DNA of 64,000 bases, from NCBI GenBank assembly GCA_003339415.1, contig PDHQ01000021.1, forward strand, positions 162,391-226,390. Reading direction: 5' to 3'. This document shows positions 20,780 through 31,669 of this stretch, in pieces; within the stretch, counting starts at the first letter, position 1, and the number at the start of each line of letters is the position of its first letter. A model generated the notes under the pieces. The model did not search any database. It worked only from the letters and a program-made list of their open reading frames with translations, and had not been told where the DNA came from. Made by a program: the position numbers and the translations under genes. This DNA is from Ophiocordyceps camponoti-saundersi (nom. inval.). Taxonomy: Eukaryota > Ascomycota > Sordariomycetes > Hypocreales > Ophiocordycipitaceae.

Positions 20780-22860
20780 CTACGGCAATCATGCACAACG
20801 CGATATGTGGCAACCAAGGAAGATGACGAAGCTGAAGAAAAAGGCCATGACAACTTACATACAAGTGGTTGATTGACTGGTATAATTCACTTGTGCCTGG
20901 ACGAGATGTATGAGTCTTCAGGAGGCACTCGACTGTTCCTGCAGCTCTTCCTTTGCTGCGGCATGCTCTGGAAATTAGACCTGACTGCGGTCATAGTAGT
21001 CTGTTGCGTTTTGGAGAGTGGAGAATAAAAGAAGGCGAAGCATCAGCATCGTATTCACCATGAATCAACAACTGCCGATGCTATAAAGGTTCAAGAAGAA
21101 GAGCCTCGGCAGTACGGACTGTAAACTAATACCCATCTATCTCTTGTTACTGGCACATGTGTATGTAGAAGATGGAGATGTATGAGACTATGAGTATTAT
21201 TGAGTAGGTATATACACACACACATGTGTGCGGACCTGCATGTAGGTTGAATCAAAGTGAAATAGGGCGCTCCCCTGCTTATAGGCGTGTGTCTCCCCAT
21301 CCCCGGTCCCGGCCCCCCACGGCCCCCCCCCCGTTCCTCCGTTCCCCGCAATGACGTAGGAAATCAGTAGGCGGGAAGATCTGATATCATGGCCCCCATC
21401 GTCGTCACACAATGCCGTTCACCTTATAAGGCTTTCACATGTATCGATTATAAGGAAGATGACAGACCTTTGTTGAATGAGAGCATCGACAGCCGATAGC
21501 GCGATGGACAAAGAAATGGCCGAAACTAAGACGAGTAACTGGACATGTGTACGTCCGTAATAAGGTGGATAAAGAGTTGAGACGACACACTTCGCAACGC
21601 AGCGAATAACAGGGGTTTCGGTAAAAAGTCCTTTGCATCGCAAGTCAGGGCCTTGGGTTGCTTCCAGTATACGAAGCGTAACTTATTGAAGGTGAGCAAA
21701 TAGTCTTCGTAGTTGCGGAACAAAAACACCCTTTTTAGACCCAGTAGCGGCCTCACAAGAGAGAGAGGCTCAAGAGCGATTAGCCTTCAGAGATGCAAAG
21801 CAACCATTCAACAACTTTCTCGGCGCCAGCCAAACTACTCATGCGTTCGGGGGTGACAGCAGCTAAAGAAGCGCAGCCACGCGAACGAAGCTGCCAAAGG
21901 TGTGGGAAAAAATAGCACACTCGGGTCTAGCAAAATAAAGGTGAAACAGACTAACAAATACCTACCTAGGCAGCAAACAACCAGCCTTGACTCGAAACGG
22001 GTTACGACGGCAAAAGAGACACAGAGAGAGAGAGAGAAAGAAAGAGAGAGAGACTTGACTTCAAGAGGAATAGTTCCAGGATGTGCCACGGTAGGGTTTT
22101 TTTTGCAAATCCCCCTTCCCGCCCATTGTTTCATCAGCCCTTAACCTTTAAACTACCTTTTTTTTAGGGGACAGCAGCAAGCTTGGGATGGAGACGCCGA
22201 GGAATGGGGATATTCCACGGTGGCGAGCAAAGAGACGTCGCTCCGTTTGTTTCACGTTTAAAAAAAATCCCGTGGCTCTTCGGACGAAAGGAAAGCGGCT
22301 GAGTGAGAAAAATCGTCCGTGGGCAAGGCGGCCCTTGATGTGGTAGAGAGGCTTTACAAGTCCGGGGGGAGTTGATTTACTACCCATGCGGTCAATGCTG
22401 TGTGTGTCGGTTGAGAGCAACATGATGGCTGTTCGGGGTTGAGATGGGGAGTATTGCTTCAACAACTTCGAACTGAGAGGCTCGATTGCATGAACCTCGG
22501 AACCTACGATGGACGAGGACAGAGGCACAAGTCATCATCACCACCACCACCACCACCTACATGCCTCCCCTAGTTACCTACGAGGAAGGGGAATGGACAC
22601 ACAGCCGAAGCTGTTGACATAACACATCTCAACCCGGCGTTTCCCCCCCCTTCTCAGCTTGTGCACGCCCCCCTTCTTCAACCCAAGCCACGCTCGGACA
22701 ATGCCGTCACTCCACCAAACAATTACATGTCTAGAAAGTCTGTTGCCTGATATATGGTCGACCATGTTCCCCCCCCCCGATGCCTTCAACCTGGAGCAGT
22801 ATTTATCAACTGCCATTCACTTCTTTTCCCCAGCCTTGTCAACTAGGTAATCGAGCAAAG
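20780..22860. other. Intergenic between divergent ABC pseudogene and MHYT gene
   Basis: The first 80-250 bp may hold remnants of the transporter's 5' exon. The rest is AT-richer sequence with CA/GT, GA and C runs (for example near 21300-21330, 22020-22060 and 22775). No coding gene was recognised. Confidence 0.55.
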
Positions 22861-25800
22861 ATGGCGTCCGCGCAGGAGTTGTTGCTTCGTCAATTCGAGG
22901 GCAAGCTTGTCCCGTTCAAGTTCGAAGCTGGCTTCATCGTCGTCAGCGTCATCATCTGCTTTGTCGGTGCCAGCTCCGCTCTTGAGCTCATTCGCCGGCA
23001 GACGTCCAACAAGGGAATCCACAACCTGTATGCTCTTCTCTCTCTCTCCCAGTTAAACAGAAGACGACGAAGACGAAGAAGAAGAAAAGCTAATCAAGAT
23101 CAATAGACTCTTACTCGCTGGTGCCGCGATATCCATGGGCGGCATCGCCATGTGGTCTATGGTAAGGATAGACCATCATAGTCTGCTACCCGCGCCTCTT
23201 TGCTAACGATCGTCCCCCCCCAAGCACTACATCGGTTATAGGGCCGTTCACTTCCTCCAAGGACAGCACGAGTTTGAATTCGTCTTCAACACCGGCCGAG
23301 CCGTCGCCGCCCTCTTCGTCCCCATCGTCGTCCTGTTCATAGCTTTCGTCATCATCACCCGCCATGGGAGGGTGTGCTGGATCCGCATCACCCTGGCAGG
23401 CTTCCTCTCCGGCGCGACGCTCGTCGGCATGCATTACCTGGCGGATGCATCCATCAGCAACTACAAGCCCGTCTACCGCGCCGGCTACATCGTGGGCGCC
23501 GCTCTGATAGCAGTCTTCTCCAACATCGCCGCCCTGGCTTTCCTCTTCGTCTTCGAGTCGGCTTGGACCAACGCCTGGTGGAAGAGGCCCATCTGCGCCC
23601 TGGTCCTGACGGCGGCCATCTCCGGCGAGAACTGGTGCGCCGCTGCCGGCACCAGGTTCAAGCTGCTTCCGCCGCACCACACTGGACCGACATTTTCCTT
23701 GAAGGGCGCAATCATCGTCGTCATCTGCTTGGTAAGTTTCCTTTACTACGCACCACTGTCTCTCAAGGTTCGTCCATCTCTAACGCAAAGACAAAAACAA
23801 ATAGACGGTTGGAGGTTTCGTCTTCACAATCATCAGCGCCCTCTACTCGTACTGGATCAAGAAAGATTACGCCAAGAAGGCTCAGAAAGTCGCCCTCGCC
23901 GCCGCCGTCTTCGACGATCGTGGCAGAATCATGGTCAGCCAAGAGGGTCTTCTTCCTAGCGAAGTTGTCACCGACACCTTTATCCCTACTGTAAGCCCTT
24001 TCTTGAATCAACCTCACCCCCTTACACAGACGTACGTATAGCTGACGCACGCAAACCCCCAGTCCAACAACAACGACTCCTTCGATACCTCCAACCCCGT
24101 CTTCCATTGGATGTTCTGGGCGTCGCGGAACTGGCCGAGAATCGCCCACGTTCTTGGCGGCATGGAGGATCACGTCACCAGCCTCTCCACCAAGAGCAAG
24201 CGCAAGCTGAAGCTCAAGCTGCTCCGCGACGACGGCGAGGCCGTAGAGAATTACAACATGATTCTCTGCGAGCTGTATTGTCTGGCAGCTTCGTCTCTCT
24301 CAACCAGGATGAAGGACGACCTCGAGAACACGGGCACCCTCTGGGACGAAATCTTCGCTACCGGCGACATCTCCGCCTCGGCCAATCGCATCTCCGGCGC
24401 CTACACCGGAGGAGGCTCCGACTTGCCGCTGTATCGCTCTTCGACCACTTCCTTCGTGAAGCCTCCGTCCAACGGCTCCGGCGGAGAGAAGCAGGACGAG
24501 AGCAGCAGAGACGAAGGAGGGCAGCAAGGGAAAGGATCGCTCATGTTCCTCGTCCGTCACGTCAGCAGCCGGCGAGAGGTGGAGAAGTTAGAGGCGGCAG
24601 GCTTCCGCTTCGCCGAGCTGCACCGCGTGCTCGGCTCCATCCGAACCGGCATGCAGATCAAGACGCCGGACTTTGCGGCCCGTCTCCGGATCATGTCGAA
24701 TTTCACGGAGCAGGACGCCGATCTCCGCCCCGGTGTTCACGTCGGCCTCTTCGCCGTACGAGCCAGGGTCGATTTTGGCGGCTTCGACGTTCTCGTCCAG
24801 AGAAAGGCGAAGAACCTGCTTCCCGCCATCCATCTACAGAAGGAAACTCTCAGGCCGTGGCAAAAGGAGATTCTCAAGGGCCTTCAGGGAATGACGACTC
24901 CGGAAATCATCGAGAATCTCGACATCGACCGCTACGACTCGGCTAGAGAGCGTCACTTCGCCAGACAGCTGTTGGAGGCCATCACCTCTCTGCGGACGCT
25001 GATCGACCAGCCCGTCTTCGACGAAGCCAGACTCAACACTAGCGTGTTCCAGGTTCCGTGCTCGTCCATCGACAAGTCTGCCACCTGTTCCGTCCTGGCA
25101 TTCCAGCTGGTGCTCCCGATCCACACCAAGATCTCGTTCCGGAACTGCGAGGCCATTCCGCTGCAGTTCTTCAAGATCCGCCAGTTCTTCAGCCAGGGAT
25201 TCACCGGCCCCGGTGGTCGAAGTCCCACCGGCGGCGTCGAGCAGAACGGCCTTCACTTCCCGCCCAGCAGCTCGACCATCGGTCCCGGCACGGCAGGCCC
25301 TTCGAGCTTCATGGAGTTCGTCAGGCCGGGCCGCCCGTTCAGGAAGAATGTTCCCCACCGCGCGTCTCACCAAGCCTTGGCCCAGAGCTTGAGGGGATTT
25401 TCGGCCGCCATGGCCAGGAACGGCGGCCGAGCGGCGACGCCCAGCAACTCGTCCGCCGCTGCTGGTGCTAATGCCCAAAACGGAGATACCCAACCCCTGG
25501 CCTCGGCCATGGCGCCCGCTGGCCAATCAGACGGTCGTCACGGCGGCAGCATTCTCGTGTCTCAGGAGGTTGTGGTGGACTATCATCAGGTGTGTATTCT
25601 CTCTCAATCATCCCCCCCCCCCCCGTCTTACATAATACATATGTACGTTGTCATTGCTAACGTCAACTCGCCTCAACAGTCGTCGTCCGATGATGATGAA
25701 GACATGGACGAGCTGGACAGGATGGAAAAGGCAAAGACCATCGAGTCCAACTCCGGTCCGGGGCCGAACCGTCCCTTCCGGCCAAACCTGCCGACCGCGC

Positions 25801-25934
25801 CGGAGGAGGAGTCGTACAGCGTCACGGCTACCGGACGCGACACCGCCGGGGCTACCCGAGACGAGGCGAGCTTCGTGGACGAGTTGCTGCAGAGTTGCAT
25901 GGAGAAGTACAAGCCGAATACTAGTAGAAGATGA
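22861..25934 (+). CDS. MHYT-domain integral membrane sensor protein
   Basis: Six exons: 22861-23027, 23107-23161, 23225-23731, 23805-23990, 24063-25589 and 25680-25934, for 898 residues. The last intron (90 bp) is in frame and has no stop, so it is easy to overlook. Residues about 20-260 form a multi-helix MHYT membrane domain: MHY at 74-76 (GGIAMWSMHYIGY) and 143-145 (LVGMHYLADASI), and a degenerate third copy around 205-215 (SGENWCAAAGT) without the Met-His pair. In bacterial relatives these motifs are proposed to bind copper and sense O2, CO or NO. The long cytoplasmic part (about 280-898) is rich in charged helices and ends with a Ser/Asp/Pro-rich region, with no kinase or cyclase domain that I recognise. 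The fungal role is unknown. Confidence 0.9.
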
Positions 25935-26352
25935 TGATGGCTATATTGTGTATGTAAGTATGTTATGTGCTCGCTATATTTAATGATGATACCACTTTGC
26001 GATCCTCTTTGACTCCTTTGACTCTATGACTCGCCTTGGATGTATCGTAGAAGCGGCCGATGGATATATATTCCTCACGATACCATGCTTAGAACGAAGT
26101 CATCAACACTCCGGAGATTGTCAGCATCAACCAACCACGCACGCCAGACTGGATCAATGCACCTACGCTGCCACCACATATGGAGCCGTTCCCAGAAGGA
26201 TTCGCGCAACAGCCTCCGAAGCAGCAATTCGAAGCCTGAATAGGTATCACAAGTCAGGAGGGGGGGAGTCGCTCACGTCGTTTCCCTTAGACTTGCAGGC
26301 TCACATCTGGATGGCACGATGACTGCAGCCAGCCGATTGGAGTAGCATGCCA
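25935..26352. other. Intergenic, nothing recognised
   Basis: This is the 3' flank of the MHYT gene. Only short open frames without coding character were seen. Confidence 0.5.
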
Positions 26353-26550
26353 TTAGTGTGACGAAGCCGGATAGCCTTCTCCGGCACGGCAACTCACTCC
26401 CGGATCGCTACACAGCTGATCTTGAACCTCCTCCTCCCACAGTGGGCTGTGATATTCCCACCGAGGCACCACCCCGGCGCCAACCTGCGCAGCCGAGAAT
26501 GTAGACGCCGCTAGAAGCACTGCGAGGGCCTCGAATAGGGAGAGCCTCAT
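26353..26550 (-). CDS. Possible small secreted protein, 65 residues
   Basis: The short frame begins MRLSLFEALAVLLAASTFSA AQ, a convincing secretion signal with a cleavage site after Ala-Gln or near it. The mature part of about 43 residues has two Cys (LCSDPGVSCRAG) and two Trp. An additional 3' exon cannot be ruled out. I recognise no family. Small cysteine-containing secreted proteins are common effector candidates in fungi, but this one rests mainly on the signal peptide. Confidence 0.35.
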   Translation of the reverse strand: MRLSLFEALAVLLAASTFSAAQVGAGVVPRWEYHSPLWEEEVQDQLCSDPGVSCRAGEGYPASSH

Positions 26551-27526
26551 CGTTTCTCTTTTAAACTTGGGAGACTCTGTGGCCTACAAAGGATGAACTC
26601 GTTTCTAAATTCGACGATGGAGTGAGATGAAGCCCCATCGCCAATAGAAAGGAAGATGGAATGGCTCAGGCTGAGTTCGAGCCAAGCAAAGTAAAAGCAA
26701 GACCTTTCTCTACCCTTTTTATACATACATACACAAAAAAAAAACACGGCTGATACTCGCCCAGCTCGATATAAGATGCCGTTTTTTTCCTTGCCTGCTC
26801 TGCTAGAAATTCCGACCTGCTCGAAACAACGAAGAGTAAGTGACGGCTTAACTAGGGATTCACATCTGCCTGTTTTACACACCCCATTACTTGCCAATAT
26901 GTAGCTGGCAGATGCTCGTACGGAGCAAAGGCAGGTTGAACCAGCTGGTTGTATGAGCTTGGCTCCTCCCATCAACCCATCCGTCGAACCGTGACACAAC
27001 CGCTGCAACCTAAGCAGCTTGGTGATGTAACCGCCTAGCAAGTTGGGAGGAATTACTTTCACAAGTCAGATGGCTGAGGCATTTTCCCGAGCCCGTCTTG
27101 GTAGTTCATTACTCCATCATTACACAAAGCAACTCGACCAAGCTGAACTTGCTTACTTACGAGTAGAAACAAGGTCTGAATCCCTTCTCACTGGCTTGCT
27201 TTCAGATAAACCTTCTCCTCACACTCGGTGGTATTACATATGAGAAGCAGTAAGACAAACACACAGGTAAATTGTAACCGTGATTATCAATTAGTTGGTC
27301 TGGTAAAGCTAGGATACAAAGACTAAAGGAGCTGAGGATTGACGCCTCTGCGGTGCCTAAAATCTGTTTTTTCTCTCTCTCTCTCTCTTCCCACGACCCA
27401 ATTACCTCAAAGGCAAAATGTGTGCTTCAGAAGCGCTCGGCGCGACTGAGACTCCCAACTTGACTCTGAATCCCCCTTTTTTTTTCTCAGCTGTAGACCG
27501 TTCCGTTCCCCCATAGATCGTCATCT
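26551..27526. other. Intergenic, nothing recognised
   Basis: This is AT-richer DNA with an A run near 26735 and a CT run near 27370-27390. Open frames here lack coding bias. It includes the 3' flank of the repeat protein gene. Confidence 0.5.
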
Positions 27527-30500
27527 CTAGAAGATGGCGAACCAAGCGGCCAGACCAGCGAGGACGTAGGCGCCAGCCCACGTCGAGACGATGGCACCCT
27601 TCGAGACGCTCACAGTAGGCGGCTCGTTGGCGTACTCGTCACCAGGCTGGTACGTGCTGTACGGAGCGTTAGGCTTGACGATTGTCCGGTACTCGTTGTG
27701 CTGGTAGTGCGGCTGCTCGTAAGACGGCTCCTCGTAGGAGGGCTCCTCGTACGAAGGCTGCTCGTACGAAGGTTGCTCGTAGGAAGGCTGCTCATAAGAC
27801 GGCTGCTCGTAAGACGGCTGCTCGTAAGACGGCTGCTCATAAGACGGCTGCTCGTAAGACGGCTGCTCGTAGGAGGGCTGCTCATACGAAGGCTGCTCGT
27901 AAGACGGCTGCTCGTAGCTGGGCTGCTCATACGAAGGCTGCTCGTAGCTGGGCTGCTCGTACGAAGGCTGTTCGTACGAAGGTTGCTCGTAGGTGGGCTG
28001 CTCATACGAAGGCTGCTCGTAAGCAGGCTGCTCGATAGTCTCCTCGTACGACGGGCACGGCTTCGGGCCCGGCTTGTTGTAGACAGGATAAGTCGTGTAA
28101 GTCGGGAAAGCAGGCTCCTTGTAGTAAGGCTCCGTCGGCTCCTCAGGCTCCTCCGGCTCCTCGGGCTCCTCAGGCTCATCGAATTCAGGCTCCTCGGGCT
28201 CTTCGTACGAAGGCTCATCGTAAGAAGGCTCATCGTACGACGGCTCATCGTAAGAAGGCTGCTCCGGCTCGTAAGACGGCTCCTCGGGATAGCCAGGTTG
28301 TTGAGGCTCGTACGAAGGCTGCTCCGGCTCATAAGCGGGCTGCTCCGGCTCGTACGAAGGCTCCTGGGGGTAGCCAGGTTGCTCAGGCTCGTACGAAGGC
28401 TGCTCAGGCTCGTAGGACGGCTCCTCGGGGTAGGCAGGCTGCTCAGGCTCGTAGCTAGGCTGCTCAGGATAGGCAGGCTGCTCAGGCTCATACGACGGCT
28501 GCTCCGGGTAGGCAGGCTGCTCCGGCTCGTAGCTGGGCTGCTCAGGATAGGCAGGCTGCTCAGGCTCGTAGCTGGGTTGCTCAGGGTAAGCAGGCTGCTC
28601 AGGCTCGTAGCTGGGCTGCTCGGGATAGGCAGGCTGCTCGGGATAAGCAGGCTGCTCGGGCTCGTAGCTGGGCTGCTCAGGGTAAGCAGGCTGCTCGGGC
28701 TCGTAGCTAGGCTGCTCAGGATAAGCAGGCTGCTCGGGCTCGTAGCTGGGCTGCTCAGGGTAAGCAGGCTGCTCGGGCTCGTAACTGGGCTGCTCAGGAT
28801 AGGCGGGCTGCTCAGGCTCGTAGCTAGGCTGCTCGGGATAAGCAGGCTGCTCGGGCTCGTAGTTAGGCTGCTCAGGAGCAGGAGGCTGCTCAGTCTCGTA
28901 ACCCGGCTGCTCAGGATAAGCAGGCTGCTCAGGAGCAGGAGGCTGCTCAGTCTCGTAGCTGGGCTGCTCAGGGTAAGGAGGCTGCTCCGGCTCGTAGCTT
29001 GGCTGCTCGGGATAAGCAGGCTGCTCCGGCTCGTAAGAGGGAGGCAGAGGGTAGGCAGGCGCCTCTGGGTAATCGGGCTGCTCAGGCTCGTAGGAGGGCT
29101 CCTTGGGAGGCAGGGGATACGAAGGAGCTTGGGTATACTGCGGCGGTGCGGTGGTATAGGCAGGCTCCTCGTAGGCAGGCTCCTCATAGGCCGGCTCGTT
29201 GTAAGCTGGCTCCTCGTAGCTCGGCTCCTCGTAGCTCGGGCCCTCGGTGTAGGCAGGCTCCTCATAGGTAGGAGTCTCCGTGTAAGCAGGCTCCTCGTAG
29301 GTTGGCTGCTCGTAGCTCGGGCCCTCAGTATAGGCAGGCTCCTCGTAGGTAGGAGTCTCAGTGTAGGCCGGCTCCTCGTAGGTGGGGGTCTCATTGTAAG
29401 CAGGCTCCTCGTAGGCGGGTTGCTCGTAGCTCGGGCCCTCGGTATAAGCCGGCTCCTCGTAGGTGGGGGTCTCGGTGTAAGCAGGCTCCTCGTAGGCCGG
29501 CTGCTCATAAGATGGCTGCTCGTAGCTTGGGCCCTCAGTATAGGCCGGCTCCTCGTAGGTAGGGGTCTCGGTGTAAGCAGGCTCCTCGTAGGCCGGCTGC
29601 TCATAGGATGGCTGCTCGTAGCTTGGGCCCTCAGTATAGGCAGGCTCCTCGTAGGTGGGAGTCTCAGTATAGGCCGGCTCCTCGTAGGTAGGGGTCTCAG
29701 TGTAGGCAGGCTCCTCATAAGCAGGTTGCTCATAGGATGGCTGTTCATAGCTCGGGCCCTCGGTGTAGGCAGGCTCCTCGTAAGTAGGAGTCTCAGTATA
29801 AGCCGGCTCCTCGTAGGTAGGGGTCTCAGTGTAGGCAGGCTCCTCGTAGGCCGGCTGCTCATAAGATGGCTGCTCATAGCTCGGGCCCTCGGTGTAGGCA
29901 GGCTCCTCGTAAGTAGGAGTCTCAGTATACGCCGGCTCCTCGTAGGTGGGAGTCTCCGTGTAGGCCGGCTCCTCATACGTGGGGGTCTCCGTGTAGGCCG
30001 GCTCCTCGTAGGTGGGTGTCTCAGTATAAGCTGGCTGCTCGTAAACTGGCTGCTCGTAGGTCGGCTGGACATAAGTCGGCTGCTCATAGGAAGGAGCCTC
30101 GTTGTAGCTTGGCTCCTCGTAGGCCGGACCCTCCTCGTAAGCCGGCTGCTCGTAGGTAGGTCCTTCGGTGTAAGCAGGCTCCTCGTAGGCCGGGCCCTCC
30201 TCGTAGGCCGGGCCCTGCTCGTAAGCCGGGCCCTCCTCGTAAGCCGGCTGCTCATACGTAGGTCCTTCGGTGTAAGCAGGCTCCTCGTTGGCCGGGCCCT
30301 CCTCGTAAGCTGGGCCCTCCTCGTAAGCCGGCTGCTCGTACGCAGGTCCTTCGGTATAGGCAGGCTCATCGTAAGCCGGGCCCTCCTCGTAGGCAGGCTG
30401 CTCGTAAGCCGGCTGCTCATACGCAGGTCCTTCGGTGTAAGCAGGCTCCTCGTTGACCGGACCCTCCTCATAGGCTGGGCCCTGCTCGTAAGCCGGGCCC

Positions 30501-31669
30501 TCCTCGTAAGCTGGCTGCTCGTACGCAGGTCCTTCGGTGTAGGCAGGCTCCTCGTTAGCCGGACCCTCCTCGTAGGCCGGACCCTCCTCGTAGGCAGGCT
30601 GCTCGTAAGCCGGCTGCTCGTAGGACGGACCTTCAGTGTAGGCAGGCTCCTCATTTACCGGACCCTGCTCGTAGGCCGGGGCCTCGTTGTAGGCCGGTTG
30701 CTCGTAAGCCGGCCCCTCGGTGTAAGCAGGCTCCTCGTTGGCCGGACCCTCCTCGTAGGCCGGGGCCTCGTTGTAGGCCGGTTGCTCGTAAGCCGGCCCC
30801 TCGGTGTAAGCAGGCTCCTCGTTGGCCGGACCCTCCTCGTAGGCCGGGGCCTCGTTGTAGGCAGGCTGCTCATAAGCCGGCTGATCGTAGGAAGGACCCT
30901 CCTCGTAGGCAGGCTCCTCGTTGGCCGGCTGCTCGTACGCCGGTCCTTCGGGGTACGCAGGCTCGTTGTAGGCCGGCGCCTCGTTGTAGGCCGGCTCCTC
31001 GTTGACCGGCTGATCGTAGGCAGGTCCCTCCTCAGCAGGGGCAGGAGCAGGGGCACCGTAGGAGTCGCCCCCGTAGCCTTCGTTGGCAGGAGCATCGTAG
31101 GCCGGCTGCCCGTTGTTGGAGTAACCAGTGTTGGTAGCAGCATCGTAGGCAGTCTGGTCGCTGGTGCCGTAGCCGTCTCCACCGGCGGCAGCCTCTTCTC
31201 CGTAGCCGTCTCCTCCGGCGGCAGCCTCTTCGCCGTAACCTTCTCCACCGGCGGGAGCCTCTCCTCCGTAGCCTTCTCCGCCGGAGGCCGGCTGCTCGTT
31301 GTTCGAGTAACCGTTGTTGGGAGCAGCATCGTAGGCAGCCTGGTCGCTGGTGGCGTAGCCGTCTCCACCGGCGGCAGCCTCTCCTCCGTAGCCGTCTCCT
31401 CCGACGGCAGCCTCTCCGCCGTAACCGTTTTCGGCGGCGGCAGCGTCCTCGCCGTAGCCGTCGTCCTGACGTTTATGCTGGCGGAACTTGGCCGAGTTCA
31501 TCATCAACGGAGTCCCATGGCCACCGAGTTGCTTCTCAGAAGAAACGGCGCCGACATTCTCTCGGATCTCCGGGACGGAGGCGACGGTGCCGGCCTCGTG
31601 AGCGTTACGATGCTGCTCCGCGGCGGAAGCAGCTGCGCCCAAAATCAAGGGTGCAATAAGGAAATGCAT
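27527..31669 (-). CDS. Giant Pro/Tyr/Glu repeat protein, secreted and GPI-anchored
   Basis: A single exon of 1,380 residues starts at the ATG at 31669; the upstream codons in frame have no ATG. It has a signal peptide (MHFLIAPLILGAAASA) and a dibasic Kex2-like site (HKR before QDDGYGED). A Gly/Tyr-rich block with GGDGYGEEAAA units follows. Then comes a very long array of P-A-Y-E-Q/E units (EEPAYTEGPAYEQPAYE type), a block of 13-residue units (YPEQPSYEPEQPA), an acidic EEPEEPEEP linker, and about 20 tandem SYEQP pentapeptides near the C-terminus. The last about 20 residues are hydrophobic (STWAGAYVLAGLAAWFAIF) and look like a GPI signal. Tyr recurs every 4-7 residues throughout, so cross-linking through Tyr is conceivable. 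Cell-wall adhesin or surface-coat protein is the likely role; no named family is recognised. The repeats may be collapsed or expanded in assembly. Confidence 0.85.
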   Translation of the reverse strand: MHFLIAPLILGAAASAAEQHRNAHEAGTVASVPEIRENVGAVSSEKQLGGHGTPLMMNSAKFRQHKRQDDGYGEDAAAAENGYGGEAAVGGDGYGGEAAAGGDGYATSDQAAYDAAPNNGYSNNEQPASGGEGYGGEAPAGGEGYGEEAAAGGDGYGEEAAAGGDGYGTSDQTAYDAATNTGYSNNGQPAYDAPANEGYGGDSYGAPAPAPAEEGPAYDQPVNEEPAYNEAPAYNEPAYPEGPAYEQPANEEPAYEEGPSYDQPAYEQPAYNEAPAYEEGPANEEPAYTEGPAYEQPAYNEAPAYEEGPANEEPAYTEGPAYEQPAYNEAPAYEQGPVNEEPAYTEGPSYEQPAYEQPAYEEGPAYEEGPANEEPAYTEGPAYEQPAYEEGPAYEQGPAYEEGPVNEEPAYTEGPAYEQPAYEQPAYEEGPAYDEPAYTEGPAYEQPAYEEGPAYEEGPANEEPAYTEGPTYEQPAYEEGPAYEQGPAYEEGPAYEEPAYTEGPTYEQPAYEEGPAYEEPSYNEAPSYEQPTYVQPTYEQPVYEQPAYTETPTYEEPAYTETPTYEEPAYTETPTYEEPAYTETPTYEEPAYTEGPSYEQPSYEQPAYEEPAYTETPTYEEPAYTETPTYEEPAYTEGPSYEQPSYEQPAYEEPAYTETPTYEEPAYTETPTYEEPAYTEGPSYEQPSYEQPAYEEPAYTETPTYEEPAYTEGPSYEQPSYEQPAYEEPAYTETPTYEEPAYTEGPSYEQPAYEEPAYNETPTYEEPAYTETPTYEEPAYTEGPSYEQPTYEEPAYTETPTYEEPAYTEGPSYEEPSYEEPAYNEPAYEEPAYEEPAYTTAPPQYTQAPSYPLPPKEPSYEPEQPDYPEAPAYPLPPSYEPEQPAYPEQPSYEPEQPPYPEQPSYETEQPPAPEQPAYPEQPGYETEQPPAPEQPNYEPEQPAYPEQPSYEPEQPAYPEQPSYEPEQPAYPEQPSYEPEQPAYPEQPSYEPEQPAYPEQPSYEPEQPAYPEQPAYPEQPSYEPEQPAYPEQPSYEPEQPAYPEQPSYEPEQPAYPEQPSYEPEQPAYPEQPSYEPEQPAYPEEPSYEPEQPSYEPEQPGYPQEPSYEPEQPAYEPEQPSYEPQQPGYPEEPSYEPEQPSYDEPSYDEPSYDEPSYEEPEEPEFDEPEEPEEPEEPEEPTEPYYKEPAFPTYTTYPVYNKPGPKPCPSYEETIEQPAYEQPSYEQPTYEQPSYEQPSYEQPSYEQPSYEQPSYEQPSYEQPSYEQPSYEQPSYEQPSYEQPSYEQPSYEQPSYEQPSYEQPSYEQPSYEEPSYEEPSYEQPHYQHNEYRTIVKPNAPYSTYQPGDEYANEPPTVSVSKGAIVSTWAGAYVLAGLAAWFAIF

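Noticed and set aside
27610..30654. Second long minus-strand frame (Arg/Ser/Leu-rich) inside the repeat gene
   Set aside because: It is a frame shadow of the repeats. Composition is unnatural and it lacks the signal peptide and GPI tail that the main frame has.
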